A stretch of DNA of 64,000 bases from Nitrospirota bacterium (GCA_016235245.1 JACRLO010000006.1:62001-126000), one strand, 5' to 3'; numbered from the stretch's first letter, positions 1-9,380 are shown. A program made the numbers and translations. Notes: generated from the sequence alone by a model not told the origin.

Positions 1-740
1 GCCGGCACGAGCGCCGCAAAGAAATACTTGTCCTGTTGCGCAATCCATTTCAGATTCTCATGAAAGACCTTCGGTTCTTTCAGATCTTTGGCTTTCAGAT
101 CCTTGAGGTCCGAGCCGGTAAGTACGGTCGGCCCGACATGGATAGAGTCATCCTTCTCATATATGCCGAAATCACTTCCCAGGGTTATCCAATATTCAGG
201 AAAACCGGAAACCTCATCGGTAAGATCAACCTGATATGTATCAGATGAAAAGGTATAGGTCCTTCTGACTGACTTGCCCTCTTTTGCATACTCAAAAACA
301 AGCGTTCCTGTCTTGTTCGTAGTATCAAGCTTCAGGGGTCCGCCGATTACGGAGAAGTTGACGTTTGCAAGATCAAAGGAACTGCTTGTCCCCATGCCGG
401 CGGCAGGGACAATCCCCGGTTTTCCCAGCAGCACAACATCCTTGCCGGCCTTGTCCTTATATGGTTTAATCGTCCATGACTTGATCGTGCCGCCGCGAGA
501 GGTAAATACCGCAGAGAAAAGATCATTCTCCACAGTAACTTCTTTCTCATCAGCAGCAATAGTCTCTGCAACTGTTTTTGGGGGGGCTGCCTTCTGTGCA
601 GGATCTTTTATTGCCGGTGCCGGCTGCTGCTCAGCAGGCTTTTGTTCCGGGGCTTTCTGAGGTTCGCCTGGGAAGAGATACTGTGATCCGACGATGACAA
701 GAAAAGAGAGCACAACTGCAATGATGGTTTTATTGTCCAT
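1..740 (-). CDS. yidC: YidC membrane protein insertase (5' part, runs off window)
   Basis: Inserts and folds inner-membrane proteins, alone or with SecYEG. The first 246 codons are present and the gene continues beyond base 1. Visible are an N-terminal membrane anchor (residues about 5-23, IIAVVLSFLVIVGSQYLF), a Pro/Ala/Lys-rich linker to about residue 60, and the start of the large periplasmic beta domain (FTSRGGTIKSW; LTGSDLKDL). That layout is the Gram-negative YidC type. The ATG lies 2 bp after the yidD stop in the conserved rpmH-rnpA-yidD-yidC order. The catalytic membrane core is outside the window. Confidence 0.93.
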   Translation of the reverse strand, partial: MDNKTIIAVVLSFLVIVGSQYLFPGEPQKAPEQKPAEQQPAPAIKDPAQKAAPPKTVAETIAADEKEVTVENDLFSAVFTSRGGTIKSWTIKPYKDKAGKDVVLLGKPGIVPAAGMGTSSSFDLANVNFSVIGGPLKLDTTNKTGTLVFEYAKEGKSVRRTYTFSSDTYQVDLTDEVSGFPEYWITLGSDFGIYEKDDSIHVGPTVLTGSDLKDLKAKDLKEPKVFHENLKWIAQQDKYFFAALVP

Positions 741-742
741 AG

Positions 743-952
743 TTATTTGACCGGATCAACCCCGCCCTCATGAAAAGGGTTGCATCTCAGAATCCTGCGA
801 GCGGCAAGGGCCGAGCCTTTCAATGCGCCATACTTCCTGACCGCATCGATCGCATACTCAGAACAGGATGGTATGAACCTGCAGCTGGAGGGGAGAAGGG
901 GTGATATCATATATTTATAGAGCCTGATGATCGCTATGAATAGTATTTTCAT
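743..952 (-). CDS. yidD: Membrane protein insertion efficiency factor YidD
   Basis: Small (69 aa) inner-membrane-associated protein that helps YidC-dependent insertion. The family signatures are clear: [20 protein letters not shown] near the N-terminus, CSEYAIDA, and the C-terminal [13 protein letters not shown]. Its start lies inside rnpA (38-bp overlap) and its end is 2 bp from yidC, so it is translationally embedded in the rpmH operon. Length and motifs are normal for the family. Confidence 0.95.
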   Translation of the reverse strand: MKILFIAIIRLYKYMISPLLPSSCRFIPSCSEYAIDAVRKYGALKGSALAARRILRCNPFHEGGVDPVK

Positions 953-1283
953 GCTTTAGTCCTGAAAAGACCCTGCGTACGCTCCTGTCAAGGTCGAGAA
1001 ACTCAGCCTCTGCAGCCATGCTCCGTGCAACCACAACGATGTCACAGCACAGGACACTTTCTGCCAGCAGCTTTCTGAAGATCTCCCTGAGACGCCGCTT
1101 GACCCTGTTTCTCGTAACCGCATTGCCGACCTTTCTGCTTACCACAAAGCCGAGCCTGCTCTGCTGAAGGCCATTGGGATGCACGTAGAGTATAAGGTGA
1201 CGGGAAGGAAATTTACGGCCCTGCTCGAAGACGTGTTTGAATTCTCCTCTTCGAGTCAGTGTTTGAAGAAGGCTTCTCTTCAA
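915..1283 (-). CDS. rnpA: Ribonuclease P protein component
   Basis: Protein subunit of RNase P, which matures the 5' ends of tRNAs. The product is about 122 aa. The conserved RNR helix is visible around residues 50-70 ([20 protein letters not shown]), as is the N-terminal [20 protein letters not shown] strand. The start appears to be TTG at 1283, overlapping the TGA stop of rpmH (TTGA arrangement). This start fits the family N-terminus ([19 protein letters not shown]). The 3' end overlaps yidD. Confidence 0.93.
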   Translation of the reverse strand: MKRSLLQTLTRRGEFKHVFEQGRKFPSRHLILYVHPNGLQQSRLGFVVSRKVGNAVTRNRVKRRLREIFRKLLAESVLCCDIVVVARSMAAEAEFLDLDRSVRRVFSGLKHENTIHSDHQAL

Positions 1284-1420
1284 ACAGCCAGTCTTTTCCG
1301 TCCTTTTTTCCTTCTCCTCTTGATCACATTGCGGCCGCCGACCGTGCTCATTCTTACGAGAAAGCCGTGCGTCCTCTTCTGTTTCTTTGTGTGTGGATGA
1401 AATGTTGTATATGTTCCCAT
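1280..1420 (-). CDS. rpmH: 50S ribosomal protein L34
   Basis: A 46-aa basic ribosomal protein. The minus strand encodes the diagnostic L34 body: [16 protein letters not shown], then a Lys/Arg-rich tail ending GRKRLAV. The ATG at 1420 is preceded by AGGA about 7 nt upstream and adds a slightly longer N-terminus ([10 protein letters not shown]) than the common start. The stop codon overlaps the TTG start of rnpA. A strong promoter lies immediately upstream. No dnaA gene is adjacent, so this is not an obvious origin of replication. Confidence 0.95.
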   Translation of the reverse strand: MGTYTTFHPHTKKQKRTHGFLVRMSTVGGRNVIKRRRKKGRKRLAV

Positions 1421-1439
1421 AGTTTTTTCCTGAGCGAGA

Positions 1440-1469
1440 ATTATAACCATAGCCTTTTTAGAATGTCAA
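1440..1469 (-). promoter_or_regulatory. Sigma-70-type promoter for rpmH-rnpA-yidD-yidC
   Basis: Reading the minus strand, a perfect TTGACA (-35) and a perfect TATAAT (-10) are separated by 18 bp. The -10 lies about 20 bp upstream of the rpmH start codon, which implies a very short leader. Both hexamers match the consensus exactly, as expected for a highly expressed ribosomal operon. Confidence 0.8.
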
Positions 1470-1500
1470 GGGGAGATGATCAAATAATGAGAAAATATGA

Positions 1501-1626
1501 GACGGGTTGGTAAAAAACTCCGGAGGCAAGGAGCGCAAGAAATGAGGAATGAGGCGTATTTGCAGATACTCCGCAGTGACGAGTTTTGAAGCGCAACGCA
1601 GCATACGGACTTTTTACAACCCCGTC
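1501..1626. repeat. 126-bp MITE-like element with terminal inverted repeats
   Basis: The left end GACGGGTTGGTAAAAA and the right end (1607-1626) are imperfect inverted repeats of about 20 bp. The right end read in reverse is GACGGGGTTGTAAAAAGTCC. The interior contains GCAAGGAGCGCAAGAAATGA and a half-complement toward the right side, so the whole element can fold back. It sits between the divergent rpmH and yajC promoters and has no coding potential. I recognise the style as a dispersed intergenic repeat of related genomes, but no second copy is in this window. Confidence 0.65.
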
Positions 1627-1631
1627 AATTC

Positions 1632-1661
1632 TTGATAAATATAACCTAAAGAAGGTATATT
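1632..1661 (+). promoter_or_regulatory. Putative promoter for yajC-secD-secF
   Basis: TTGATA at 1632 and TATATT at 1656 are spaced 18 bp apart and lie about 30 bp upstream of the yajC start. The left hexamer begins a few bases after the end of the 126-bp repeat. The assignment rests only on hexamer similarity and position. Confidence 0.5.
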
Positions 1662-1691
1662 ATCAAACTAATTTTCTTACGGAGGTGTCTC

Positions 1692-1997
1692 ATGTTTACA
1701 GACTTGGCTTATGCGATGGGCGCGAACCCGCAGGCAGGACAGGGACAGGGCGGCGGACTGATGGGATTCCTTCCTCTTATCCTTATCTTTGTTATTTTTT
1801 ATTTCATGCTCATAAGGCCCCAGCAGAAAAGAGCAAAAGAGACAAAGGCCATGATCGATAACCTGAAAAAAGGAGACAAGGTCATAACCTCCGGCGGCGA
1901 ATATGGTGTTGTCGAAGAGGTTAAGCCAAGCGAAAACGTAAAGGTAAAATATGGCAAAGGCTTTATCGCTTCTGTCAGGACAGAAGAAGACGAGTAG
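1692..1997 (+). CDS. yajC: Preprotein translocase subunit YajC
   Basis: Single-pass inner-membrane partner of the SecDF complex, 101 aa. The product has a Gly/Gln-rich N-terminus, one membrane helix (residues about 23-41, MGFLPLILIFVIFYFMLI), the family motif RPQQKRAK right after the helix, and a small cytoplasmic domain (GDKVITSGGEYGVVEEV). GGAGG lies 6 bases upstream of the ATG. It is followed by secD and secF in the canonical order. Confidence 0.95.
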   Translation: MFTDLAYAMGANPQAGQGQGGGLMGFLPLILIFVIFYFMLIRPQQKRAKETKAMIDNLKKGDKVITSGGEYGVVEEVKPSENVKVKYGKGFIASVRTEEDE

Positions 1998-2071
1998 TTG
2001 TTAAACAGGCCGTTGCTTCATCTGCATGTTTTATGCAAATCAATATGATTATATTTCCCGGAGGTTATTAG

Positions 2072-3694
2072 ATGAATAAAAGCATTTTCTGGAGATTCCT
2101 TTTTATCGGGATAGCTGTCGTTGCGGCAGTTGTCTTTTTCCTGCCCAATACTCCCTTATTCAAGAGCATGCCGGAGTGGTGGCAGAAGAATATGCCGAAC
2201 AAGGGCATCGTTCTCGGCCTTGACCTGCAGGGTGGCCTGCATCTTGTCTATGAAGTTGAAGCTGACAAGGCCGTCGAAACCACGGTCAATGGATACGCCG
2301 ATGCTATAAAGGCAATGCTCCTGAAGAAAAAACTGCAGGGAGAGGTAAAAAAGAACGGTCTGCATATTGAAGTAGCACCTGCCTCGCAGGAGATCATAAA
2401 GGCCCTCAAGGAAGGATATAACAACCTTGACCTCTCCGAGTCAGGACAGATGGTTACCCTTACATTAAACGAAAAAGAGAGAACATTTATTAAAGACAAC
2501 GCTGCGAATCAGGCGCTTGAGACGATAAGAAACAGAATAGACCAATTTGGCGTAGCTGAGCCTACGATCCACAGACAAGGGCAGAATGAAATTGTCGTGC
2601 AGCTGCCCGGGGTAAAAGACCCTCAGCGGGCAAGAGACCTGATCGGCAGAACAGCATTGCTTGAATTCAAAATTGTCAACGATGAATCTCCAATTGCTTC
2701 TCAGCTGCCGTCTTCCATAACTCCAGGTGACGAAGAGAAGATCCTGAGCCAATTTGCAGACAAGGTGCCTGCTGACAGCCAGATCCTGTTTGAAAAGAAG
2801 CTCAACAAGGAAACCGGTGCGGTTACAAAATTCCCGATCCTCGTAAAAAAAGAGGCCCTGCTCACCGGCGCGCTCCTGAGCGAGGCAAAGGTCACCCTTG
2901 ACACTCAGTTCAGCACACCCCATGTATCGATCAGCTTCAACCCTGAAGGGGCCAAGAGGTTCGAGGAAGTAACTGGTGAAAATGTAAAGAAGCGCCTTGC
3001 GATCATCCTTGACAACACGGTCTATTCAGCTCCGGTGATCCAGGAGAAGATCGGAGGAGGCAGTGCGCAGATAACCGGCAGCTATGGCATGGAAGAGGCT
3101 AAAGACCTGAGCATTGTTCTTAAGGCCGGAGCGCTTCCGGCGCCGCTCAAAATGCTCCAAAACGTAACCGTCGGCCCGTCTCTGGGCAGCGACTCGATCG
3201 AGGCAGGCAAAATGGCAGGCCTCGCAGGCACGATCGCAGTTGCCATCTTCATGATCATTTACTACAGGCTGTCAGGCGTCATTGCTGACTTTGCCCTTAT
3301 CCTGAATATTGTCCTGCTCTTCGGTGCCATGGCATCCTTCAATGCAACACTCAGCCTCCCAGGCATTGCAGGCATCATCCTTGCAATCGGTATGGCTGTT
3401 GACTCCAACGTGCTGATGTTTGAACGAATGAGGGATGAGTTGCGGACCGGCAAAACCCCGCGTTCAGCGGTTGATTCAGGATATAAGAAGGCTTTCTGGA
3501 CCATCTTCGACTCTCACATTACGACGTTGATTACGGCTGCCGTTCTCTTTCAGTTCGGCACCGGGCCGATCAAGGGTTTTGCGCTCACGCTAGGCCTCGG
3601 CGTTACGATCAACCTGTATACTGCACTCATCGGGACCAAGTCCGTATTCGATCTTATCAATTCCAGACGTGAAGTCAAGACGCTGAGCATATAG
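2072..3694 (+). CDS. secD: Protein translocase subunit SecD
   Basis: Membrane component that uses the proton gradient to complete Sec export on the periplasmic side. The 540-aa protein has an N-terminal helix (about 9-25), the SecD signature [14 protein letters not shown] (about 48-61), a large periplasmic domain containing [19 protein letters not shown], and a C-terminal five-helix RND-type block from about residue 385 ([40 protein letters not shown]). The start is supported by GGAGG in CCCGGAGGTTATTAG. Nine bases separate it from secF. Confidence 0.97.
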   Translation: MNKSIFWRFLFIGIAVVAAVVFFLPNTPLFKSMPEWWQKNMPNKGIVLGLDLQGGLHLVYEVEADKAVETTVNGYADAIKAMLLKKKLQGEVKKNGLHIEVAPASQEIIKALKEGYNNLDLSESGQMVTLTLNEKERTFIKDNAANQALETIRNRIDQFGVAEPTIHRQGQNEIVVQLPGVKDPQRARDLIGRTALLEFKIVNDESPIASQLPSSITPGDEEKILSQFADKVPADSQILFEKKLNKETGAVTKFPILVKKEALLTGALLSEAKVTLDTQFSTPHVSISFNPEGAKRFEEVTGENVKKRLAIILDNTVYSAPVIQEKIGGGSAQITGSYGMEEAKDLSIVLKAGALPAPLKMLQNVTVGPSLGSDSIEAGKMAGLAGTIAVAIFMIIYYRLSGVIADFALILNIVLLFGAMASFNATLSLPGIAGIILAIGMAVDSNVLMFERMRDELRTGKTPRSAVDSGYKKAFWTIFDSHITTLITAAVLFQFGTGPIKGFALTLGLGVTINLYTALIGTKSVFDLINSRREVKTLSI

Positions 3695-3702
3695 GAGAGA
3701 CC

Positions 3703-4614
3703 ATGTTAGAACTCGTTAAAAATACCAAGATAGATTTTATGGGGAAAAAATATATTGCCTTTGTCCTGTCCGGCCTTATCTCGATCATCGGCCTCTTTGC
3801 GATATACCAGATCGCACATGGAAGGGCAAACCTCGGCATAGATTTTGCCGGCGGCACGTCAGTGCAGCTCAAGTTCGAAAAACCGGTAAAGGTGCATGAT
3901 ATCAGGAAGACTCTTGAGGACGGCGGGATCAAGGACTTTGATCTCCATGAACTGACCGGTGAGAATAAGGTACTAATCCGCGCAAAAAATATCGAGATCC
4001 AGCTGGGCAAGATATCTGAACAGATCACCTCAGTCATCAGCCAGAAGTTTCCGGAAAATAAGTTTGTCGTAGATTCAACGACAGAGATCGGCCCAAAGGT
4101 TGGAGGAGAACTTCGCAAAAATGCTGGCTGGGCAATCTTCTGGGCAACAGTCTTCATCTTAATCTACATTGCTATTCGCTTCAGATTAAACTTTGCGGTA
4201 GGTGCAACGGTTGCCACATTCCATGATGTAACGGCAGTCTTGGGTATCTTCTTCCTGTTAGGCAAGGAGATCAATCTCATCCTCCTGACCGCATTGCTGA
4301 CAATCGCCGGCTATTCGCTGACCGATACGGTTGTTGTTTTTGACAGGATCAGGGAAAACCTCCGCACAAGGCTTAAGGACCCGGTTGACAGCGTGATGAA
4401 CCTGAGCATTAATGAGGTGCTGTCAAGGACCATCGTCACATCCTTCACGGTTCTCCTTACGTCGATTGCTCTTTTCTTTTTTGGCGGAGAGGTGCTCCAC
4501 GATTTCAGCCTCGCCATGATACTGGGCGTTCTGGTTGGCACCTATTCATCGATCTTTGTTGCAAGCCCGATCGTGCTCCTCTGGGGCGGCAACAAGGCGT
4601 TTGCAAAGAAATAG
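3703..4614 (+). CDS. secF: Protein translocase subunit SecF
   Basis: Partner of SecD in the SecDF-YajC export motor, 303 aa. It has an N-terminal helix (about 15-37), the SecF signature LGIDFAGGTSVQL, a short periplasmic domain, and the C-terminal membrane block with the conserved GYSLTDTVVVFDRIREN and the final ILGVLVGTYSSIFVASPIV segment. It is translated from its own site (TAGGAGAGACC before the ATG), 9 bp after secD. Confidence 0.97.
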   Translation: MLELVKNTKIDFMGKKYIAFVLSGLISIIGLFAIYQIAHGRANLGIDFAGGTSVQLKFEKPVKVHDIRKTLEDGGIKDFDLHELTGENKVLIRAKNIEIQLGKISEQITSVISQKFPENKFVVDSTTEIGPKVGGELRKNAGWAIFWATVFILIYIAIRFRLNFAVGATVATFHDVTAVLGIFFLLGKEINLILLTALLTIAGYSLTDTVVVFDRIRENLRTRLKDPVDSVMNLSINEVLSRTIVTSFTVLLTSIALFFFGGEVLHDFSLAMILGVLVGTYSSIFVASPIVLLWGGNKAFAKK

Positions 4615-4697
4615 CGGGAAGCAGAAAGCCATGAGCAGAGAGTTTGAGAAGCCCTTCTTCTCTTCTCTCTGCTCCATGTTTTCGGCTCGTTGCTGAC

Positions 4698-6455
4698 ATG
4701 CACCGCCGCTGGTTCCTCAACAGGACCAACGCAGAATTCATTTCTTACCTTTCCCGTTCAACATCCATTTCCCCCGTATTCACCCAAATCCTTATCAACC
4801 GCGGCATAAAAACACCGGCTGAAGTTCAGGACTTCCTGAATCCTGGCATCTCCGGCCTTTCGGACCCCTTTGACCTGCCGGGCATGAGGGAAGCTGTTGA
4901 ACGGATCAAGGTTGCGCGCAGACAGGGAGAGAGAGTCTTTGTTCATGGCGACTATGATGCAGACGGGCTGACAGCCACAACTATCATGGTGAGTGCGCTC
5001 AGAACCTCCGGACTGGATGTCCAGTATTTTATTCCGCATAGAATAACCCATGGATATGGGTTCAACATCGTCGGCGTTGAAGCGGCCCATAAAGCTGGGG
5101 CAGCACTGATTATCACCGTTGACTGCGGTATTGGTTCCTTTGAAACTGCCGCGTATGCGCGAAACCTCGGCATCGACCTGATCATCACCGACCACCACGA
5201 ACCGACACAAAAAGTAGGGAAACGTAAGACAGAGCATGAGCCAAAAGGTTCAAAAAGCAGTCGCCCCGATTTCGAAATCCCTCAGGCAGTGGCGGTCATC
5301 AACCCGAAGTGTTCTCCTGAGTTGTCTCGACTTACCGTTCTTTGCGGAGCCGGCATCGCCTTCAAGTTTGCCCAGGCTATGGCCATGGATAGCGACATCG
5401 CATTTTCTGAAGATGATCTTCTGCCACTTCTGGATCTTGCCGCCCTCGGCACGGTTGCAGATGTTGTTCCCCTTATCGGTGAAAACAGGATCATAATCAG
5501 GGAGGCCATGCCGCATATTCAAAATGGGAGCAGGCTTGGCATGCGGGCGCTGAAGCAGGCCGCGGGATTGGACAAAAGACAGCTGAAGGCCGGACTTCTT
5601 GCCTTCACCATGGTGCCAAGGATCAATGCAGCAGGCAGAATTGGTGATGCACGTAATGTAGTAAGGCTCTTTCTTTCTGACTCAGAGCAGGAGGCCTATG
5701 ACCTTGCAGCGTGGCTTGACCGGACAAACAGCGAACGCCAGAAAATCGAGGAGATCGTTTACCAGGATGCGCTTGCACAGCTTAAAGGCATTGATGCAGA
5801 AACGGTCATTGTGCTTGCAAAAGAAGGATGGCACCCCGGCGTTTTAGGCATTGTGGCCGCAAAAATAGCAGAGTCTTTCAATCGTCCGGCCTTTGTCTTC
5901 GCCATAGAGAGTGGATTTGCAAAGGGCTCCGGCCGCAGTATCCCGTCATTCGATATCTGTGAGGGGCTTTCAGAATGCAGAGATCTGCTTATCTCATATG
6001 GCGGCCATAAACAGGCCGCAGGGGTAAAGCTCAGGGCAAATGACCTCCCTGCCTTCCAACAACGGCTGCGTCAGATCGTGCAGAGGGAAATCTCGGGAGA
6101 AGACCTTGTTCCAACCCTTGAGATACACGCATCTGTTCTGCTCAACCAACTGGATTCACAATTGATGCGTGAGCTTGAACTCCTCGAACCTTTCGGATAC
6201 GGCAACCCGGAACCTCTCCTTGGAGCCAGGGAACTGGAGATCATGTATCCGAAAATACTTAAAGACCGGCACCTGAAGATGAAGCTCAGGAAAAACGCCT
6301 CGTATTTTGATGCCATAGGATGGGATATGGGTCACCTGCTGGAAGATCTCGGTCAGGCAGCCATCTTTGATGCAGTCTTTACGCCCTCATATAACGACTG
6401 GAACGGCAACAGAAACATCCAGCTTGTCCTCAAAGGACTTCGCCCCTCAACGTAA
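4698..6455 (+). CDS. recJ: Single-stranded-DNA-specific exonuclease RecJ
   Basis: 5'-3' ssDNA exonuclease of the DHH phosphoesterase family, used in recombination and mismatch repair. In the 585-aa product I see motif I VHGDYDADGLTATTIM, ITVDCGIGS, the DHH motif in IITDHHEP, the LGTVADVVPL segment, the DHHA1 glycine motif SYGGHKQAAGVKL, and the C-terminal OB-like domain. The frame is open 18 codons upstream (to 4644). The MHRRWFLN start at 4698 fits the family better, but no good ribosome site marks either start. It follows secF by about 80 bp. Confidence 0.93.
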   Translation: MHRRWFLNRTNAEFISYLSRSTSISPVFTQILINRGIKTPAEVQDFLNPGISGLSDPFDLPGMREAVERIKVARRQGERVFVHGDYDADGLTATTIMVSALRTSGLDVQYFIPHRITHGYGFNIVGVEAAHKAGAALIITVDCGIGSFETAAYARNLGIDLIITDHHEPTQKVGKRKTEHEPKGSKSSRPDFEIPQAVAVINPKCSPELSRLTVLCGAGIAFKFAQAMAMDSDIAFSEDDLLPLLDLAALGTVADVVPLIGENRIIIREAMPHIQNGSRLGMRALKQAAGLDKRQLKAGLLAFTMVPRINAAGRIGDARNVVRLFLSDSEQEAYDLAAWLDRTNSERQKIEEIVYQDALAQLKGIDAETVIVLAKEGWHPGVLGIVAAKIAESFNRPAFVFAIESGFAKGSGRSIPSFDICEGLSECRDLLISYGGHKQAAGVKLRANDLPAFQQRLRQIVQREISGEDLVPTLEIHASVLLNQLDSQLMRELELLEPFGYGNPEPLLGARELEIMYPKILKDRHLKMKLRKNASYFDAIGWDMGHLLEDLGQAAIFDAVFTPSYNDWNGNRNIQLVLKGLRPST

Positions 6456-6511
6456 AGCGGTTGCCATACGCCAAGGGTGGTGCTCTTCACGTTTTCACAG
6501 TATAATAAGCC

Positions 6512-8641
6512 ATGTCTGAGACATTGTCGCTAACCGGGCTCATTGATAAGGTCCGCTCCTATAGCCAGGATGCTGACTTTAGTTCCGTTCAACGGGCTTA
6601 TCATTTCTCGCGAGAAGCCCATTGCAGCCAGAAAAGAAGCGAAGGTTCACCGTATATCAATCATCCCCTTGCTGTCGCCTATATCCTTGCAGACATGAAG
6701 ATGGACTCGCTTTCGATCGCCTCCGGCCTGCTCCATGATACGGTTGAAGATGCTGACGTTACGATGGATGACATCAAGGTCATATTCGGAAAAGAGATAG
6801 CCTTTATCGTAAAAGGCCTTACAAAACTCGCCAAGGTCGAGTTCAGAACAAAGCAGGAGGCACAGGCTGAAAACTTCAGAAAAATGCTTCTGGCCATGTC
6901 TGAGGACATCCGCATCATGCTCATCAAGTTCGCCGACAGGCTCCATAATATGCGGACTCTCCAGTTTCTTCCTGAGGCCAAGCAGCAGCGTATCGCGGCT
7001 GAGACACTCGAAATTTACGCACCCATAGCAAACAGACTCGGTATCGGATGGCTTAAGACCGAACTTGAGGATCTGAGCTTTAAGTATCTCATGCCACAGC
7101 TCTACGATGATCTGGTCAAAAAAGTTGCAAAGCGCAGGGAAGAGCAGGAAGGGTACATAAAAGAAGTCGTTTCCCTCATCGAACAGCAGCTGAAAGAAGA
7201 AGGCCTTCCAGGCAAGGTCAAGGGAAGAGTCAAACACTTCTACGGCATCTACCAAAAGATGCAGAAGCAGAGGATCACCTTTGAGGAGATTCATGATGTC
7301 ATAGGAGTCCGGATCATTACAGACACCAATGCCAATTGCTACGCAATCCTTGGCATTATCCACTCCCTCTGGACGCCCATTCCCGGAAAATTCAAGGACT
7401 ACATCGGCGTGCCCAAGTCGAACATGTATCAGTCCCTTCATACTACCGTCATAGGCCCTAAAGGGGAGCGGGTAGAGTTTCAGATTCGGACTGACGAGAT
7501 GAATAAGGTAGCGGAACAGGGTATCGCCTCTCACTGGAAATATAAGGAAAAGGGAACGATCGACGAAAATAACAATAAGTATATTACCTGGCTCAGGGAA
7601 TTGGTTCAGGTACAGAAAGATGAACCGAATGCGGTCGATTTTCTCGAAGCCCTCAAGGGTGAGGTCGTGCCTGAGGTGGTCTATGTTTTCACGCCCAAGG
7701 GCGAGGTAAAAGAGATGCCTCTCGGTTCAACGCCGGTTGACCTTGCCTACAGCATCCATACCCAGATAGGCCACAAGTGCGTTGGTGCGAGGATAAACGG
7801 CAAGATCGTCCCCCTGAAATACAAAATGCGGAACGGCGACACCGTCGAGATCATCACCTCGCCGACGCACGGCCCCAGCAGGGACTGGCTGAAGTTCGTT
7901 GTCTCACAAAGGGCAAAGATAAGAATAAAGCAGTGGATCAAGGCGGAAGAGCGCGCTCAGAGCGTTGAACTCGGCATCAAGCTTCTCGAAAATGACTTCA
8001 GAAAACATGGCATGAGCCACGCACTCATGAAATCCGACGAGATACTGGATGTTGCAAAGGGACTCGGCGTGGGTAATCTCGAAGAGCTCTTTGTTGCTGT
8101 CGGCTTCGGCAAGATCACCCCGCACCAGGTGATCAACCGGCTCAGGCCCGGGAAAGAGGCCACGGAAGAAGAGGCAATAAAAATCCGAAGACCTGCCAAA
8201 GAGCATAAAGGCATCAGCATTAAAGGAATTGATGATATCCTCTACCATACGGGCAAGTGCTGCTTCCCGGTGCCAGGTGACAGCCTTGTCGGCTTTGTCA
8301 CGATCGGCAAGGGTGTTACGATTCACCGCAAGGACTGCCAGAACCTCGAGAGGCTCGCAACCGAGCATGCGCGGCTCGTGGATGTTGAATGGCAGCCGTC
8401 TGCACAGAGCACGGCAAATACCAGACTCCATGTCGAGACTGTTGACAAACCCGGAATTCTTGCAAATCTCAGCGTTCTTATCTCGTCGCTTAATATCAAT
8501 ATTGTCCATCTTGAAGCAGCATCGACCCAGGACAAAAAAGGGCATATTACCCTTGTAATTGAAGTAAAGGACCTCACCCAGCTCAAGGCGCTCATGCATA
8601 AGATCACCCAGATGGAGGGTGTTCTCAGGATCAGGAGATAA
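6512..8641 (+). CDS. rel: Bifunctional (p)ppGpp synthetase/hydrolase (Rel/SpoT family)
   Basis: Makes and degrades the stringent-response alarmone. Domains in order in the 709-aa protein are: an HD hydrolase (HPLAVAYILAD; LLHDTVEDADVT, about 45-80), a RelA/SpoT synthetase (RVKHFYGIYQKMQ; DVIGVRIIT; PGKFKDYI, about 240-330), a TGS domain (VYVFTPKGEVKEMPLGSTP, about 390-450), and a C-terminal ACT domain (VDKPGILANLSVLIS, about 640-709). The HDxxED motif is intact, so hydrolase activity is expected. FKDYI in the synthetase is the charge type seen in bifunctional enzymes. It is transcribed in the same direction as recJ, 56 bp downstream. Confidence 0.95.
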   Translation: MSETLSLTGLIDKVRSYSQDADFSSVQRAYHFSREAHCSQKRSEGSPYINHPLAVAYILADMKMDSLSIASGLLHDTVEDADVTMDDIKVIFGKEIAFIVKGLTKLAKVEFRTKQEAQAENFRKMLLAMSEDIRIMLIKFADRLHNMRTLQFLPEAKQQRIAAETLEIYAPIANRLGIGWLKTELEDLSFKYLMPQLYDDLVKKVAKRREEQEGYIKEVVSLIEQQLKEEGLPGKVKGRVKHFYGIYQKMQKQRITFEEIHDVIGVRIITDTNANCYAILGIIHSLWTPIPGKFKDYIGVPKSNMYQSLHTTVIGPKGERVEFQIRTDEMNKVAEQGIASHWKYKEKGTIDENNNKYITWLRELVQVQKDEPNAVDFLEALKGEVVPEVVYVFTPKGEVKEMPLGSTPVDLAYSIHTQIGHKCVGARINGKIVPLKYKMRNGDTVEIITSPTHGPSRDWLKFVVSQRAKIRIKQWIKAEERAQSVELGIKLLENDFRKHGMSHALMKSDEILDVAKGLGVGNLEELFVAVGFGKITPHQVINRLRPGKEATEEEAIKIRRPAKEHKGISIKGIDDILYHTGKCCFPVPGDSLVGFVTIGKGVTIHRKDCQNLERLATEHARLVDVEWQPSAQSTANTRLHVETVDKPGILANLSVLISSLNINIVHLEAASTQDKKGHITLVIEVKDLTQLKALMHKITQMEGVLRIRR

Positions 8642-8737
8642 GGTTTCTCCCTCACGTAAAAGACCGTATTGCAATGCCACAAAAACCACCCTTCCGCAAT
8701 GCTAACAGTGAGCTACCGCTGCACTAAAGAGAAACTC

Positions 8738-9118
8738 TTACGTGTTGCTGTATTCATTGAGCCAAATAACAGCCTGCTCAAAATATGATTTATTTGTTGC
8801 CAGTTTGAGAGTGAAGTCAACGAGTTCCCTCTGCGAGGCTTTTAAGGTATGGCCGTTCATCTGCAGGAAAATAGCGGTTGATGTTATCGCTGTCCTTTTG
8901 TTTCCGTCAAGGAAAGGGTGATTTTTTATAAGAGACTCTGCCAGGGCTGCGGCTTTGTGGAATATGCTGGGATAGAGTTCCTCATTGTTAAAAACTGCTT
9001 GTGGCCGGGACACTGCAGATTCAAGCAGGCCAAGATCTCTTATCCCGTGCATGCCGCCAGTCTCATCAATCAGGCTGCTGTGGATAAACAACACCTGTTC
9101 AGGCGTGAGATAGTTCAC
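8738..9118 (-). CDS. doc: Doc-type death-on-curing toxin (Fic fold)
   Basis: 126-aa Fic/Doc-family toxin. Known Doc proteins phosphorylate elongation factor Tu. The core loop HPFLDGNKRTA (about 64-74) matches the Doc variant HPFxxGNKRTA rather than the full Fic motif with the second arginine. The N-terminal MNYLTPEQVLFIHSSLI and GIRDLGLLESAVSRP are also typical. It overlaps the upstream AbrB-type gene by 4 bp, the usual toxin-antitoxin coupling. This module forms the left edge of the accessory island. Confidence 0.92.
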   Translation of the reverse strand: MNYLTPEQVLFIHSSLIDETGGMHGIRDLGLLESAVSRPQAVFNNEELYPSIFHKAAALAESLIKNHPFLDGNKRTAITSTAIFLQMNGHTLKASQRELVDFTLKLATNKSYFEQAVIWLNEYSNT

Positions 9119-9363
9119 TTCTTTGCCAGTTCATCAAGCGCAGGCCGGTACCGTTCAATAAAGTCATTTACCTGGGAGACAAACTTCTGGTCTATCCCCT
9201 TGGGATATTTTTTCTTTTTTACCGGTTCAATAATGATCTTTGCCTGAGCATCGTCCAGTTCAATATTCACTTCAGAACCAACCGCCAGATGAAGCTTTTC
9301 AAGCAGATCCGGCGGAAGTGAGACCCCTCTGCTGTTCCCTATTGCGCATATCTTTCTTTGCAT
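9115..9363 (-). CDS. AbrB/MazE-type antitoxin
   Basis: 82-aa protein with an N-terminal swapped-hairpin DNA-binding domain: IGNSRGVSLPPDLLEKLHL then VGSEVNIELDDAQAKIIIEPV (residues about 7-48). The C-terminal tail (LysPro-rich then an amphipathic helix) would wrap the toxin. It is the first gene of the pair with doc. The antitoxin is AbrB-like rather than the Phd fold classically paired with Doc. Its promoter lies at 9381-9409. Confidence 0.9.
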   Translation of the reverse strand: MQRKICAIGNSRGVSLPPDLLEKLHLAVGSEVNIELDDAQAKIIIEPVKKKKYPKGIDQKFVSQVNDFIERYRPALDELAKK

Positions 9364-9380
9364 GTTTTCCTCCTGTCTGG

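Noticed and set aside
1280-1691. Chromosomal origin next to rpmH
   Set aside because: No dnaA gene and no cluster of DnaA boxes were seen; the gap is filled by promoters and an inverted-repeat element.
8691-8708. A further WYL-regulon operator (CTTCCGCAATGCTAACAG) left of doc
   Set aside because: The dyad arms do not match, no -10 box follows, and the stretch is better explained by similarity to the end of the WYL coding sequence.
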